NCBI GenBank assembly: GCA_004151065.3
Contig: NWUY0300005396.1
Span: 1 to 23,155, forward strand
Length of the DNA stretch: 23,155 nucleotides
From: Larix sibirica
Taxonomy: Eukaryota; Streptophyta; Pinopsida; Pinales; Pinaceae
Direction of reading: 5' to 3'
Part shown: piece after piece, positions 9,258-19,236 of the stretch
How the letters are laid out: each line of letters starts with the position of its first letter
Numbering within the stretch: position 1 is the stretch's first letter
Translations under genes and position numbers: made by a program
Notes under the pieces: model-generated
Databases searched by the model: none
What the model was told of the DNA's origin: nothing
The model's input: the letters and a program-made list of their open reading frames with translations, nothing else

Positions 9258-11400
9258 CTAATTTTTTTTATATAGATGGACTTTGAATATAGCAATTTTC
9301 AAATTACCAGGAGAGTGTTGTTCCTTCATCCTCAAATCCCTGGATATATCCTTCCATCTATATGCATTTTCCTTAATGGATTCTTCCTGAATTCCCTTTA
9401 GAACTTGTTCATAGTGGGTTATGGATTCTTTCTTCTTCTCTTGCAAAATAGGGATGAGGTCAGGGTCAGTATTTAAATTTTTGTGGTTCTGAATCATTGC
9501 ATCCAGGAAAGGCGTTTCAACTCTAATCCATAAGTTGGTCATCCATTCCTATGATCGGTATAAGTATACATCTTGAGCTTTGTCAGTTTCACAAGTTATC
9601 CAAGAACACAATGCTCTCAATTGTACATCCCCTACATAAGGATTCAGGGACCACTTTTATGGCTGAGGCAGAATGAAATTGTGCATATATAGCTCACTCA
9701 ATAAATATTTTTCCTCCTCTGTACTTTCTTGGAAGGCGTCAATAAAATCATTTGGGGTGGTGATACTGTAAGGAAGCTTCTTCCTGATCCGATACAACTG
9801 ATATTTACACCACCTCTCTTTTAGGCATACTACATAAGTATTTGAAAGGGGTCTGTAGCGAATGATTTCTTCAAAAAGCTGAGTACTTTTGTTCAGAACA
9901 CCTTCCAACTCTTCCTCTGAATTTTATTTTCTACATCTCCCTTATACTTCTCATGATTGACTACATATTAAGATTTTAGGATATAAATGTTTTCTTTTAG
10001 TATAGATACCTCATTGGAAAATGCTTCCTTGTCGCTTTGCAAAAGGGCCTTTGAGGACTGTGACAAAGCTTTTTGTTGTGATAACTCCTCCTTATATTGT
10101 GTCATCTCATTTATTGTGTTCTGCTGCTGAACATTTTCTGCTACCTCTTTCTCTCCCCTAGGTGAGTGTTCAACATGTTCATTCATATCCATTCTGATTG
10201 ATATTGTTTCCTCAGAGTTAGCTTCATGCCTTGCTTCTTCTTCCTCTTTAATCAATTGCTCCTTCTCAGCAGGAGCCTGTGCTCTTAGCCTTCTCTGAGT
10301 TCTCCGGTACTCATATACAAAAGCAGAGGACTCTTTTTCTTTCTTTGAAGAAGAGGAAGATTCATAGTTCTTCATGTCAGCCAGGGTGCTTATGGTGATA
10401 TCATCATCATCCAATTCCCTTTATTGATTCTTCCTCTTCATTCTCTAGGTGGAAAAGAACACTCCTTTTTTTTGTCTTGCAGCGTCGAGGAGGGAGTCGT
10501 ATTTTGATCTCGAGCTATCTTCTTACTTCCATCTGAGGTAGCTATTGATTCCACCCCAGGAATTCTCATTAGGTGAACATCATCCCCTGAGATCTTGATG
10601 AATTCCTCCCAATATAGTTGATGAATTTACTCCTATAACTCAGTCTTAATGATTAATTTGATAAGGAAATGTTGTGCCAAGGCGTTAACTTTGCCCTGCC
10701 TTACTCTCTCAGACATCTCCCACAAAGAATGCACCAGGTAATGGGGAATGCATATGTTTTCCTCAGCCTCAAATGGGACCTGTGCCTTAACAGAGCAAGG
10801 AACCTAATGTGAAACACATGAATTTGACTTAGGTGGCAAATACAAGTGATTTATTTCAAAACTTAAGCCGCCACTTCCTTCCATGGGATTGGCATTGTCT
10901 CCCTTTTCACTCCATTCCTATCTTCCTCATATACCTCCCCTTATTTGAAGAATTCCTTCTTGGAAAGGTTCGTGGCCTCTTTTTCATCCTTATTCCATGG
11001 ATGTCCTGGGGAAATCCCTATATACCTTTCCAATTGTACTTCATTAAGGGGAATTCTCAGTCCTTTCACCCTAGTAACAAAATCCTTTTTATCCAGCTGC
11101 TTCATATTTCTAGCAAATTATATGGCAGACTCCTGATCATATCCATCCAACTTAGAAAAATATACCATCCATCATGCATTTTTGAATACTTCCATTGCTT
11201 CCACATATTTATAGATCTCAGAGGTATCCGTGGGTCCGCTTCACTTAAAATCAACCATCATATTCAAACCCCCAACACTATGTCTTTATCAAAATGCAGT
11301 TTTGATGCTCAAGTCTATGACCCGAATAGAGGGAGAGAAAACAAAGGGTGGATTCAAAACCTTGAAGTGCTTGATATACTCTAAAACTAGGTATCAATAC
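9258..11400 (-). pseudogene. Third coding region after integrase (aORF/env-like position), function unknown
   Basis: Protein-like minus-strand segments in several frames can be read in order. About 10830-11400 includes YFSKLDGYDQES, DFVTRVKGLRIPLNEVQLER and YIGISPGHPWNKDEKEATNL. About 10430-10830 includes EENICIPHYLVHSLWEMSER. These lead into the charged ORF at 9968-10414 and then the frames at 9657-9908 and 9258-9542. The stretch is over 2 kb, broken by stops and frame changes, and lies between integrase and the polypurine tract. Athila elements carry an env-like ORF in this place and some Tat elements an extra ORF. I see no clear signal peptide or membrane segment, so an envelope role is not supported. 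I do not know the function. Confidence 0.55.
9968..10414 (-). pseudogene. Charged, coiled-coil-like ORF within the third coding region
   Basis: A 148-codon open frame starts MDDDDITISTLADMKN, followed by a Ser/Lys/Glu run (SSSSSKKEKESS). A basic RRTQRRLRAQ segment comes next, then a long Lys/Glu/Gln-rich part (AEKEQLIKEEEEARHEAN and later NTINEMTQYKEELSQQKALS) that looks alpha-helical and coiled-coil forming. It has no Cys or His motif and no hydrophobic segment. It is probably the middle of a longer protein. Shared frame and composition suggest it was once translated; it is now cut by frame changes on both sides. A structural or nucleic-acid associated role is only a guess. Confidence 0.55.
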
Positions 11401-11469
11401 CTTACCTATAATTTTCACCATGCTTTTCCTTGGCTTGTTCTTGCTCCTTTCTCCAGCACTTCCTAGTCG

Positions 11470-12060
11470 GCCTTCAGTTATGATCCCATCAACTTACTTA
11501 TTTTTTGCGACCTACCCTTTTCATGCCATCATGATTTTTGCACATGATTGTTTGCTACTAATTGGGTTGGAGAGTTGTGGTTTTTTAATGACATGACAAG
11601 CCTGCACCCCGCTCTTCGTGCTGATGAGTGAGAGTTTTCCGCAAATATAGAATAGTGCCCATATACCTTTTTTAGCTCCCTCATTCCATAATTATTCTTT
11701 CGCTAATCATTCAATTGTGCTTTATGATGACACGACGTCCTCCCCAACTATATTGTGGTGACCTCAGCACACTCATTGTTTCTATTGGAGGGTTGTTATG
11801 AGGTTAATTAAATAATTAATTCATGGATATGATTAAGAATAGAACGCGTACCTTTCTTTGTTGACTCACCAATTTTGAATTGTGTGGAATGTCTTAATGT
11901 GTGTGAATGCAATCCAGTAGGATTTTGTCAGGCTAGGTGTCATATTTGGTAATTGACTGTAGGCGGCGGTTGGAGTAGCTGTAGTTGTCAGAGTTTTTCT
12001 CTATAGGTTAGCAATTTGACTTATTATTTTGGTTGGCCTTATTTGGTAGTTTTTCCAAAT
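11470..12060. other. Non-coding spacer of the inner element
   Basis: No protein-like reading is seen on either strand between the third coding region and the tandem repeat after integrase. In Athila/Tat elements this interval commonly holds non-coding sequence and could include the promoter or splice acceptor for the third ORF; no such signal is evident to me. Confidence 0.5.
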
Positions 12061-12064
12061 TAGG

Positions 12065-12225
12065 ATTTTGTCAGTCTGGATTGATAATTTTTTCTAGCTT
12101 GCTTGATACATTTGGCAGGTTTAGTTGTTGTTTTTGGCATCCTCGCTTGATAAATTTGTCAGGATCACTTGATAATTTTGGGAGGTTTGGTTGTTGTAGT
12201 TGGCAGCCTCGCTTGATATCGTTGT
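12065..12225 (-). repeat. Imperfect tandem repeat just after integrase
   Basis: Plus-strand blocks GCTTGATA(C/A)ATTTG(G/T)CAGG and GGTTT(A/G)GTTGTTGT...TTGGCA(T/G)CCTCGCTTGATA recur at an interval of roughly 65 bp, giving two to three diverged copies. A small minus-strand open frame across it repeats IKRGCQ and QQ.NLP, which is a result of the DNA repeat. Tandem repeats downstream of pol are common in Tat-lineage elements. Confidence 0.65.
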
Positions 12226-12328
12226 AGAGTGACTTTCTTCTTTCTTTCTTTTTTTTCATTCAGCTGGTTTGGAGGATGTCAGTATCCTTAATCACCAGGA
12301 GATGCCTCTTATAAATATGTTGTGTGAA

Positions 12329-13400
12329 TTATTCCTTAGAGACTGGATTTTTGTATATTTTTAATCGATGTCCATTGACAAGTAAGGGTGTTTGATCTTC
12401 ATTAATTGTTCTTATTTTCACAGAGCCATTGTCATAACATGCTTCAATATGATATGGTCCTAGCCATCTTGTCATTAGTTTTTCCTTTGAACTTTTGAAA
12501 TATTGAGTCATCCAAGAGTGCCCAGTCTCCCTCTATGAAATATTTTGCCTTGATATGTCTGTCATGCCACTGTTTCCTTTGGAGCTATATAATCTCTGTG
12601 TGAGAGAGCTTGTTGTTTGTACTCATCTCGTGCATTTAAATGTTGAATTCTTTCTTGTTTCGTGGCTGAGAGTTCCATACTGAGAGTAGCAGTTTTCCTG
12701 AGATTTTTTATTTCAAATTCAATGGGTATCATTACCTTCTTTATATAAACTAGTTCATAAGGTGTGAATCCTGTAGTTGTTTTCCATGGGGTATTGTAGG
12801 CCTAGGTGGATTCATTCAATATGTTTTCCCAATCCCTTCTATGCAGTTGGACTCTTTTTTGTCAGTGTCCTTTCAAGCTCTCTATTTGTTACCTCTACTT
12901 GTCCATTTGCTTGAGGGTGGTAGGAGGATGATTTCATGTGCTTAATTTTGTTTCTGCTGAGAATTTCCTCTATGAGATTAGATGTGAAATTTGTCCCCTT
13001 ATTGGAGAGTAGTTCCCCAGGAACACCAGACTTGGTGAATATATGTTCTGTGAATAATTTCGCAACACTATTCTCATTAGTTGTAGCTAATGCTTTGAAT
13101 TATTACCATTTGGTAATATAATCAATGCATACCATAATATAATTTTTCTTATTGGATGGGGGGTTTATTGGACCTATGAAATCAAACCCCCATTTTTCGA
13201 GTGGCATTTTGTCTCTTTTGGTAGGTTTCCCCATTCATTGACAATCATCACATCGTGACACGTATTCTTGGGCATCTTTATGCAATGTAGGCCAATAGTA
13301 TCCAGTTTGCAATATATTGTATGTTGTTCTTTTCCCTGCATAGTGCCCCCCACAATGCTCATTGTGGCAAGCATGGAGTATATCATGCACCTCATCTTCT
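12329..13400 (-). pseudogene. Integrase of the inner Ty3-gypsy element
   Basis: The minus strand gives, in changing frames, the N-terminal zinc domain (HNEHCGGHYAGKRTTYNILQ, then RCDDCQ, about 13240-13390), the core with WGFDFIGPI near 13180 and LLSNKGTNFTS near 13000, YHPQANGQVEVTNRELE at about 12870-12920, and a C-terminal segment at 12329-12511 (RWLGPYHIEACYDNGSVKIR, then NGHRLKIY). The enzyme joins element cDNA into host DNA. The second catalytic Asp of the D,D,E triad is replaced by Asn (AAT at 13001-13003), while the first Asp and the Glu remain. Several frame changes and stops also interrupt it, so it is inactive. Confidence 0.9.
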
Positions 13401-13708
13401 CTTACACATATTCTAAGGATCTAGTCGGGCCCTGTTTTGAAAAAATATCCGTGAATCCAAGTGTATGTGGCACTCATTATAATGATCTTAGACTTCTGTT
13501 TGTAGTTAAATTATTGTGGGAATCTCCCAGATGTTAGGAAATTTGCTATATAAGCGTACCCAGGGCTTTCAATTGAGATGGAAAATAAGTGCTCATCTGG
13601 GAAGGCATCATCAACACATTCTTTATCTGTAATATGAGTTAATCTTGATATAAAATCCGCAACTACATTGTGTTTCCCTGGCTTGTCTAAAATTGTGATA
13701 TCAAATTC

Positions 13709-14125
13709 CTATAGTAATAAAATCCATCGAATAATTCTAGCATTGGTGTTGGGTTTATTCATCAAGTACCTGATTGCTGAGTGGTCGGTGTGCACATATA
13801 TTGGATAACCAGTAATATAGTGTCCGAATTTATTGATGGAGTAGACCACAACCAAAAATGATTTCTCATTCATGATGTAATTAAGCTCGGATCCAGCCAA
13901 ATTCTTGCTAATGCAGTAAATTGCATATGGGGTTTTGTACTCTAATTGCCTCAAGACTGCTCTAATTTCCTTATATGAGGCATCTGAGTGGATATGAAAT
14001 GGAATGGTCCAATTTGGGCCTTGAAGTATTGGTGCCGAGATTTTCTTTTCCTTGAGATGTTCAAATGTTGCCATACATTCTTCTGTCCATTTAAATTCAT
14101 TATCCTTACTTAGTAGTGTGAACAT
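13709..14125 (-). pseudogene. RNase H domain of the inner element
   Basis: A 138-codon open frame begins in the RT thumb/connection region (KWTEECMATFEHLKEK) and runs through PFHIHSDASYKEIRAVL and CISKNLAGSELNY to YPIYVHTDHSAIRYLMNKP. The Asp of SDAS, a Glu of the NEKS segment and the Asp of HTDHSA match the Ty3-gypsy RNase H active-site blocks. The family form DAS-x2-A-x-GAVL is altered here (KEIRAVL). The domain removes genomic RNA during cDNA synthesis. It is the longest open piece of pol in the element but is closed at both ends by frame changes. Confidence 0.88.
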
Positions 14126-14299
14126 GGGTGCGACAATCTTACTAAATCCCTCTATAAATATTTTGTAATATCTCGTTCGACCAAGGAATATTCACACATC
14201 CCTTTGTTTAACTGGGGGAGGTAAATTCTTAATGACTTCAACTTTAGATCAATCCACTTGGATTCCTTTAGCAGAAATTTGATGTCCTAGTACTTTTCC

Positions 14300-15129
14300 T
14301 TCATTCATTAACATTTCACACTTTTCCATGTTGAGGCATAGGCTCATTTCTATCCATTTATTTAGGACAACATTGATACTATCTAGTGCTTGTTGAAATA
14401 TTTCCCCATAGGGTGTAAATCATCCATATAGATCTCCATAATATCATGGATAAAGTCTGCAAATATACTCAAGACAACTCACTAGAATGTAGCAGGGGCA
14501 TTGCGCAATCCAAATGGAAGTACTATGTAAGCGAATGTACCCCATGGACATGTAAAATTAGTTTTGTCCTGGTCCTCAGGGTGTATGTGAATCTGGTTGT
14601 AGCCACTAAATCCATCCAAAAATGAGAAGAATTTCTTTCCATCTAGGGTGTCTAGTACCTAGTCTGTAAATGGCAGGGGGAAATGGTACTTTTTTGTTGC
14701 TTTATTTAGTTCCCTGTAGTCCAAAAATATTCTCCATTTTCCTCCTTTTTTTGGTACCACAACTAGAGGAGATACCCACTCGCCGTCAGAGATAGGATAG
14801 ATAAAACCAACATCTAACAACTTCTGCAATTATTGCTTGACAATGTCTTTTAATGCTGGATTTATTCTCCTCCGTGGATGTCTCACTATAACAACATATT
14901 CCTTTACATAAATATGGTGTTTACAGATGTCCAGGTGTATCCCCTTCATGTCTGTGTAACTCCAGGAAAATGTTGCACTGTTGTGTGTAAGAACCTTAAT
15001 GATTTTGTGCTCTTGATCCGGTTCCAAGTTCTTGTTGATCTTCAAAGTCTTTCCAGGAAGGATCTCTACTATTTTAACACTGGTGGGTTTCTATTCCAAA
15101 GAGAAGACTCTCTGCCACAATGTATCTAG
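14300..15129 (-). pseudogene. Reverse transcriptase of the inner element
   Basis: An N-terminal segment at 14830-15045 (ATFSWSYTDMKGIHLDICKH, then HPRRRINPALKDIVKQ) leads into WVSPLVVVPKKGGKWRI, DYRELNKATKKYHFPLPF, FFSFLDGFSGYNQIHIHPED (about 14570-14635, first catalytic Asp) and FTCPWGTFAYIVLPFGLRNA. The box EIYMDDL has YMDD at 14419-14430. These are the standard blocks of a Ty3-gypsy RT in correct order. The catalytic residues are kept, but in-frame stops occur (for instance after PFTD and after the ATF block). The best family match by memory is Athila/Tat. Confidence 0.92.
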
Positions 15130-15250
15130 ATTTTTGGGCTCACCTATCATGTTTTGTTCTTCACCTGCTGCAAAAATCTCTTAAAGGATGTTAGTGTTAG
15201 GATAAATATTTTGCAGAAAATTTGCTAAAACTGTATCTTCATCTTCAATC

Positions 15251-16015
15251 CTAAGTGCAAGAGCTTTGTTTTATGCTGAGTACAGGGCAAATTTCAGGAT
15301 CATTATTGTCATTGTCTTCTACCCAAAAAGGATATTCCATGTCAATATATGGTTTCATAGGGGGGTATATGGTAATTTTATTTTTGGAATGCCCACTAGT
15401 GATTGTCATATCCCTTGTTCTACAGCCAATGTATGCATTTGTTGTTGCAAGCCGTGGTCTACTGAGGATAAGAGGGTAACCACTTAAATTAGTCTTGACT
15501 TGTAGAACCATAAAGTCTACGGGATATTTCCACGAATTAATAGAGATAATGACATCTTCTAATATCCCTTATGGCTGCACAATGGAGGTATCTACTAATT
15601 GGAGCACTGTGGGCATTTTTCTTATTGAGTGTTGCAGGTTTAAATCCATCATGGTATCTATTGTCATTACATTGATTGCTACACCTATATCTATTAAGGT
15701 ATTTTGGATGAGAGTTCCTTGGATATGAACATCGATTACAGGGAATCATGGGTCTGAATACTTAGGGTTAATCATTTTTCCTAGAATCAAATCTGCAAGT
15801 TGTCCTATAATATTGATTGTGGGAGGATCCTTCTTTTTTCTTTCAGTTTTTGTAATGAAAGTGTATTTAATGAATTTTTTGCAAATTGGTACCTCCTTAA
15901 TGGCTTCGAGCAAAGGAATTTGGATGTTCAAATGTTTTAATTCTTTGATGATGGGGTTGTCTAACTGGTTTTCAATTTTTCCTTTTAATCTTTCAGGAAA
16001 TGGAGGATTTTGCAA
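15251..16015 (-). pseudogene. Aspartic protease of the inner element
   Basis: One minus-strand frame holds PPFPERLKGKIENQ at the gag/protease boundary, a hallmark of Athila/Tat polyproteins. It continues with GTLIQNTLIDIGVAINVMT (about 15655-15715), VLQLVDTSIVQPYGILEDV, SWKYPVDFMVLQVKTNLSGY and PLILSRPRLATTNAYIGCRT. The catalytic triad reads DIG where the Athila/Tat form is usually DLG. It would cut the Gag-Pol polyprotein. The frame is shared with the downstream part of gag from 17017 on and is nearly stop-free here, which suggests fusion to gag in the active ancestor. Confidence 0.85.
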
Positions 16016-16054
16016 TGTCTATGTTTGCGGATTTTGACCGGTGTCCATATTTGG

Positions 16055-17718
16055 CTAGGCTGTATCATTATTTTCATCCTCATTCAACTCCAAATTTGTT
16101 GGACCTGTATTTTGAGCTTGTTGGTGATCAGGATGTATGGGTGGAGTAGAGATTCGAACTATCCTCCCTGAGCGTAGGTTTCCTTCATCGACATCCACTG
16201 TTTTTACCACATAAGTTGGAAAGTAGACCATCTCTCCATTATACATAGGTCCAATGTTATCGGGGTTTGGTGTTGGCTGCATTGGTATATGTGGTGGTCT
16301 TGGTGGAGGTAACACAGATGGATGAGGTGATAGCATTAGAGCTTGGGATTGCAGAGGCCTCCAATTAGACGTGGAGGGATATTGGTTTGCAGATGGATGG
16401 TGGAAAGGACTAGGATATTGTTGATTGTGTTGGCACTATTGATAAGTCATAGGATAATGTGGAATGTAAGGTGGTTGAGTACTCTGCCACTAGTTCTGAG
16501 GTGGTTGCTGTGGCCATGCAGGATGCCCCATTTATGCCCAATAGAGTTGTTGATACTGAGAAATATATGGGATTGAGTAGGGATGATTATGTAGCTGGAA
16601 TGGCCTCGAGGAATTTGGTCTTCTTTGATTTACAAAGTATAACTGTTCCATTGTTTCCCCTAGACCTTGATCCTGCAGGGCTACTTTACATGAAGGTAGC
16701 AGTGTACATTTATCAGTTGGGTGAATTTCCACACATAGAGCACATATATCTAGTATATTCAAGGGACATTGGTTCCTTTCAAGTTTATTCCTACACTTTG
16801 GGAAAAATAATGCTAAGGTTTATGATGCCTCTTCTTGATTTCTTTTAATATGCATGGAATCCGGTTGCATTGCAAGATATTGGAGAATGTCTATTTTCAA
16901 GTCATGTAGCAGGTTTCCCAAGTCGTATTTGGTTAATTTTGGTCCTTGTATGGATGATCCACCAGCTGGGGAGGTCAAGCCTCTCACTCCGGCTTTCCCT
17001 TGTCTAGATCTTGACATTTTTTAAAAAAATTGTTAATTTGATTGTAGGTATTTTGGAAGATATCTCCATCACCCAAAAGGTTTAGGACTTATGGGTACTC
17101 ATCTCTGACTCGTCTATGGAGTACTAGTTTTAATGAATCATCATCCAATGTGCAATTAATGTCTCTTCTGTAACTTAGTTGGAATCTTTGTGCATAATAT
17201 TCCAAGGATTCCTTCTCTCCTTGATACATCCTAAAAATCTCATCTCTAGTGTCTTTAGCCTTGCAATAATCCATATATTTGTCTAAGAAATTTTGTTTCA
17301 TTTGGTCCCAGGTAAATGTGTTGTTCCCTTGCAAGCTCATGAACCATCTTAGTGCCAAATATTTTAAAGTTGAAAGAAAAATCTCTAGTTTATTGGCATC
17401 TGATGTATAGCCAAAAGTTCTACATACTACTTCAAATTCAAACAGAAAGGTGTTAGGGTATTATGTGGTTAATCCATGAACGTTAGGGAGGTTCGCGGGA
17501 TTGATATTTTTCATTCGAGCCTCCCACTAATGTACACTAATGGGAAAGGTGAATAGTTCCCTGGGTTCTTCTTCGTCATCAACCATTTTTTCCTCGTAAG
17601 AGCTTTCTGATTCGGCTAGAGGGTTTATATATGAACCATCTGATCCTAAGGAGAATGTTGAAAATCTATCATCCAAGTTTGTGTCACTCATAGGTCTATT
17701 GGCTGCTCGGTTAGACAT
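16055..17718 (-). pseudogene. Gag of the inner element
   Basis: The start at 17718 (MSNRAANRPMSD) is the first Met after the primer site. The retrotransposon gag domain follows at 17089-17358 (MALRWFMSLQGNNTFTWDQM, then FLDKYMDYCKAKDTRDEIF and YYAQRFQLSYRR). Two in-frame stops lie near 17525 and 17460. After a frame change between 17089 and 17017 the C-terminal part continues, with CALCVEIHPTDKC at about 16700-16745 as a zinc-knuckle variant (C-x2-C-x3-H-x4-C, one residue short of the usual spacing), and a proline-rich part at 16055-16336. The protein forms the particle and binds RNA. Confidence 0.85.
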
Positions 17719-17847
17719 AAAATGCCCAAATACATCTCTCCTTCATCGAGGCATGCATGGTAAGGAAGATGAGATTTAAGGTTTTGATTTATTTTTAGTT
17801 TTTGAAGTTTCAATTTTAGTTTTTTTTTTCCTGAAAATCTTAACACC

Positions 17848-17865
17848 TCCCTGGAAATGATGCAA
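17848..17865 (-). promoter_or_regulatory. Primer binding site, decayed tRNA-Asp type
   Basis: On the minus strand TTGCATCATTTCCAGGGA follows the 5' LTR after an A-rich spacer of about eight bases. It matches the complement of the plant tRNA-Asp 3' end (TGGCGCCGTTGCCGGGGA) at 12 of 18 positions. Four of the six differences are C/G to T/A transitions at CpG or CHG sites, the change expected from methylated cytosine loss. Athila elements use tRNA-Asp. Confidence 0.6.
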
Positions 17866-17873
17866 ATTTTTTT

Positions 17874-19231
17874 TGGGTCACTGATATGATAGCTAAATCC
17901 AAGCCTTCATATCAGTATTCCTACTTTATTTTATCAATCCAGGGTCGTACAAACTTCAGAGGCACTGGAATTATATGTGCGAATTTAAGAGGATCTAACC
18001 TATCGAGGGAAAAAGGAATGCTAAAGAAGATCTACATGGGGAGGGTAAAGTTATTTATGTAGAAACTACTAACCTTAATTCTAAATGCATGAAAATAGAA
18101 GTGAAAACTTAATTGTAAGAGCAACTATCAAATTAACATTTTCATGCAACTGATAACAAAACTAATTTATCTAACTTTCAAATTGCTATTCTAGAGTACT
18201 GAAATAACTTAACTGTAAAAGCAATATAAGTTCATGAAAATAACCGATTTTAATGATTTAATCTTCACTACCAAACTAGATGCATAGGAGAGTCATTCAA
18301 CTGAAACTACAACAATAGATAAATGAAGCTACACAAATTGCGATCCTACGCTACATCAATAGTAACTAGAAACTCTATGAAATTGAATCAAACATCTACT
18401 TAATGATCTACAATGCTATAATTATAACCAATATTCAAATGAAATTAAATCACAATTTGTGCATCCATTTAATCTACCAACTCATCTAACTAAACCAAGA
18501 CTCATGTGATCACAATGAGGGGCTAGCAACACAAGAGTGATTTAAACTAAGTACTCATAGATTGAAAACATGTCATTCAATAAAAAGATGGTTCACTGTT
18601 CATTTCCATGAAAAATGTAGTTGATTACAAAAACTTAACTTGTCTCTTTCTGCTAAAATAGAAATATTAACCAAGAAGAAGAAGACTATCTATGCCTGAA
18701 GGCTTATATACAAGCCTTTATAGAGGATTATCAAAATCTAAACCTTCTACTGAAATTAATCTCAGTCACAACTAATCCCTCATCCCTAAAAATGTTGAAT
18801 CTAACTAATAGAGATTCAGGGTCTCGACATGTCTTGAAGGCTGGTACAACTGGATTTAACTGGTTGTTTCATTTCTTCATTAACCTCTGTAACTTCAGGT
18901 ATTAGTTAAGTCCCTATATGTGAATTTAGTTGTGACTGGATGTGGAAATCAAAGTGGTGGATCTTCAAAACAACAACAATGTTTTCCTTTATTCCTGATG
19001 TGATTTCCTGTAGTTCACAATAAGATGCTAACACCATGTATTAGATCATTTTAATCAAGTTTGAAATAAATCAAACAAAAGAAAATATAAGCATTCCTAT
19101 CATCACCATTCCATTCATTAAATACTTAATCAACCTCATAATATGTGTTCAACTCCCTTAGAGAATGCCTCATTGGTCTACATAGTTAGGCTATGAGTGT
19201 ATGATTTACCTACCAAAAATAAGACTCATCA
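17874..19231 (-). repeat. 5' LTR of the inner element
   Basis: The minus strand starts TGATGAGTC at 19231 and ends TGACCCA at 17874. It aligns over its whole length with 7621-8998, with about one difference in ten bases by eye and a few short indels (for example near 18520 and 18940, where this copy lacks bases). It directly precedes the primer site on the minus strand, so it is the 5' LTR. Confidence 0.93.
18701..18715 (-). promoter_or_regulatory. TATA box candidate in the 5' LTR
   Basis: The minus strand carries TATATAAGCC at the same LTR position as the candidate at 8461-8470. It is inferred from the conserved place only. Confidence 0.4.
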
Positions 19232-19236
19232 ATATC
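19232..19236. other. Candidate target-site duplication, right copy
   Basis: ATATC lies directly after the LTR end at 19231 and pairs with ATATG at 7615-7619 with one mismatch. Confidence 0.45.

Larger units (their letters stand above)
7621..19231 (-). mobile_element. Near complete Ty3-gypsy LTR retrotransposon, Athila/Tat-like
   Basis: Two direct repeats of about 1.36-1.38 kb bound an internal region that, on the minus strand, holds a primer binding site, gag, protease, RT, RNase H, integrase, a third coding region and a polypurine tract. The PR-RT-RH-INT order defines Ty3-gypsy. The gag/protease join with PPFPERLK, the protease centre of the D-x-G form seen in Athila/Tat, the tRNA-Asp-like primer site and the extra ORF after integrase all point to the Athila/Tat group of non-chromoviruses. 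Stops, frameshifts and a lost integrase Asp make it non-autonomous now. The LTRs differ at roughly one base in ten by eye. Confidence 0.92.

Noticed and set aside
9968-10414. Host nuclear or cytoskeletal coiled-coil gene
   Set aside because: It sits between the integrase and polypurine tract of the inner element and continues protein-like readings on both sides, so it belongs to the element.
10833-11384. A 183-codon plus-strand open frame
   Set aside because: It is the longest plus-strand frame in the window but lies opposite the third coding region of the inner element, whose minus-strand reading is more protein-like and in the right gene order. It shows no known motif.
14878-16848. Several plus-strand frames opposite RT, protease and gag
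   Set aside because: They are antisense to clearly identified pol and gag domains on the minus strand and carry no motif of their own.
17821-17830. T-run near 17810-17830 as a LINE or SINE poly(A) tail
   Set aside because: It lies in the leader between the primer site and gag of the inner element, and no LINE or SINE sequence is attached to it.
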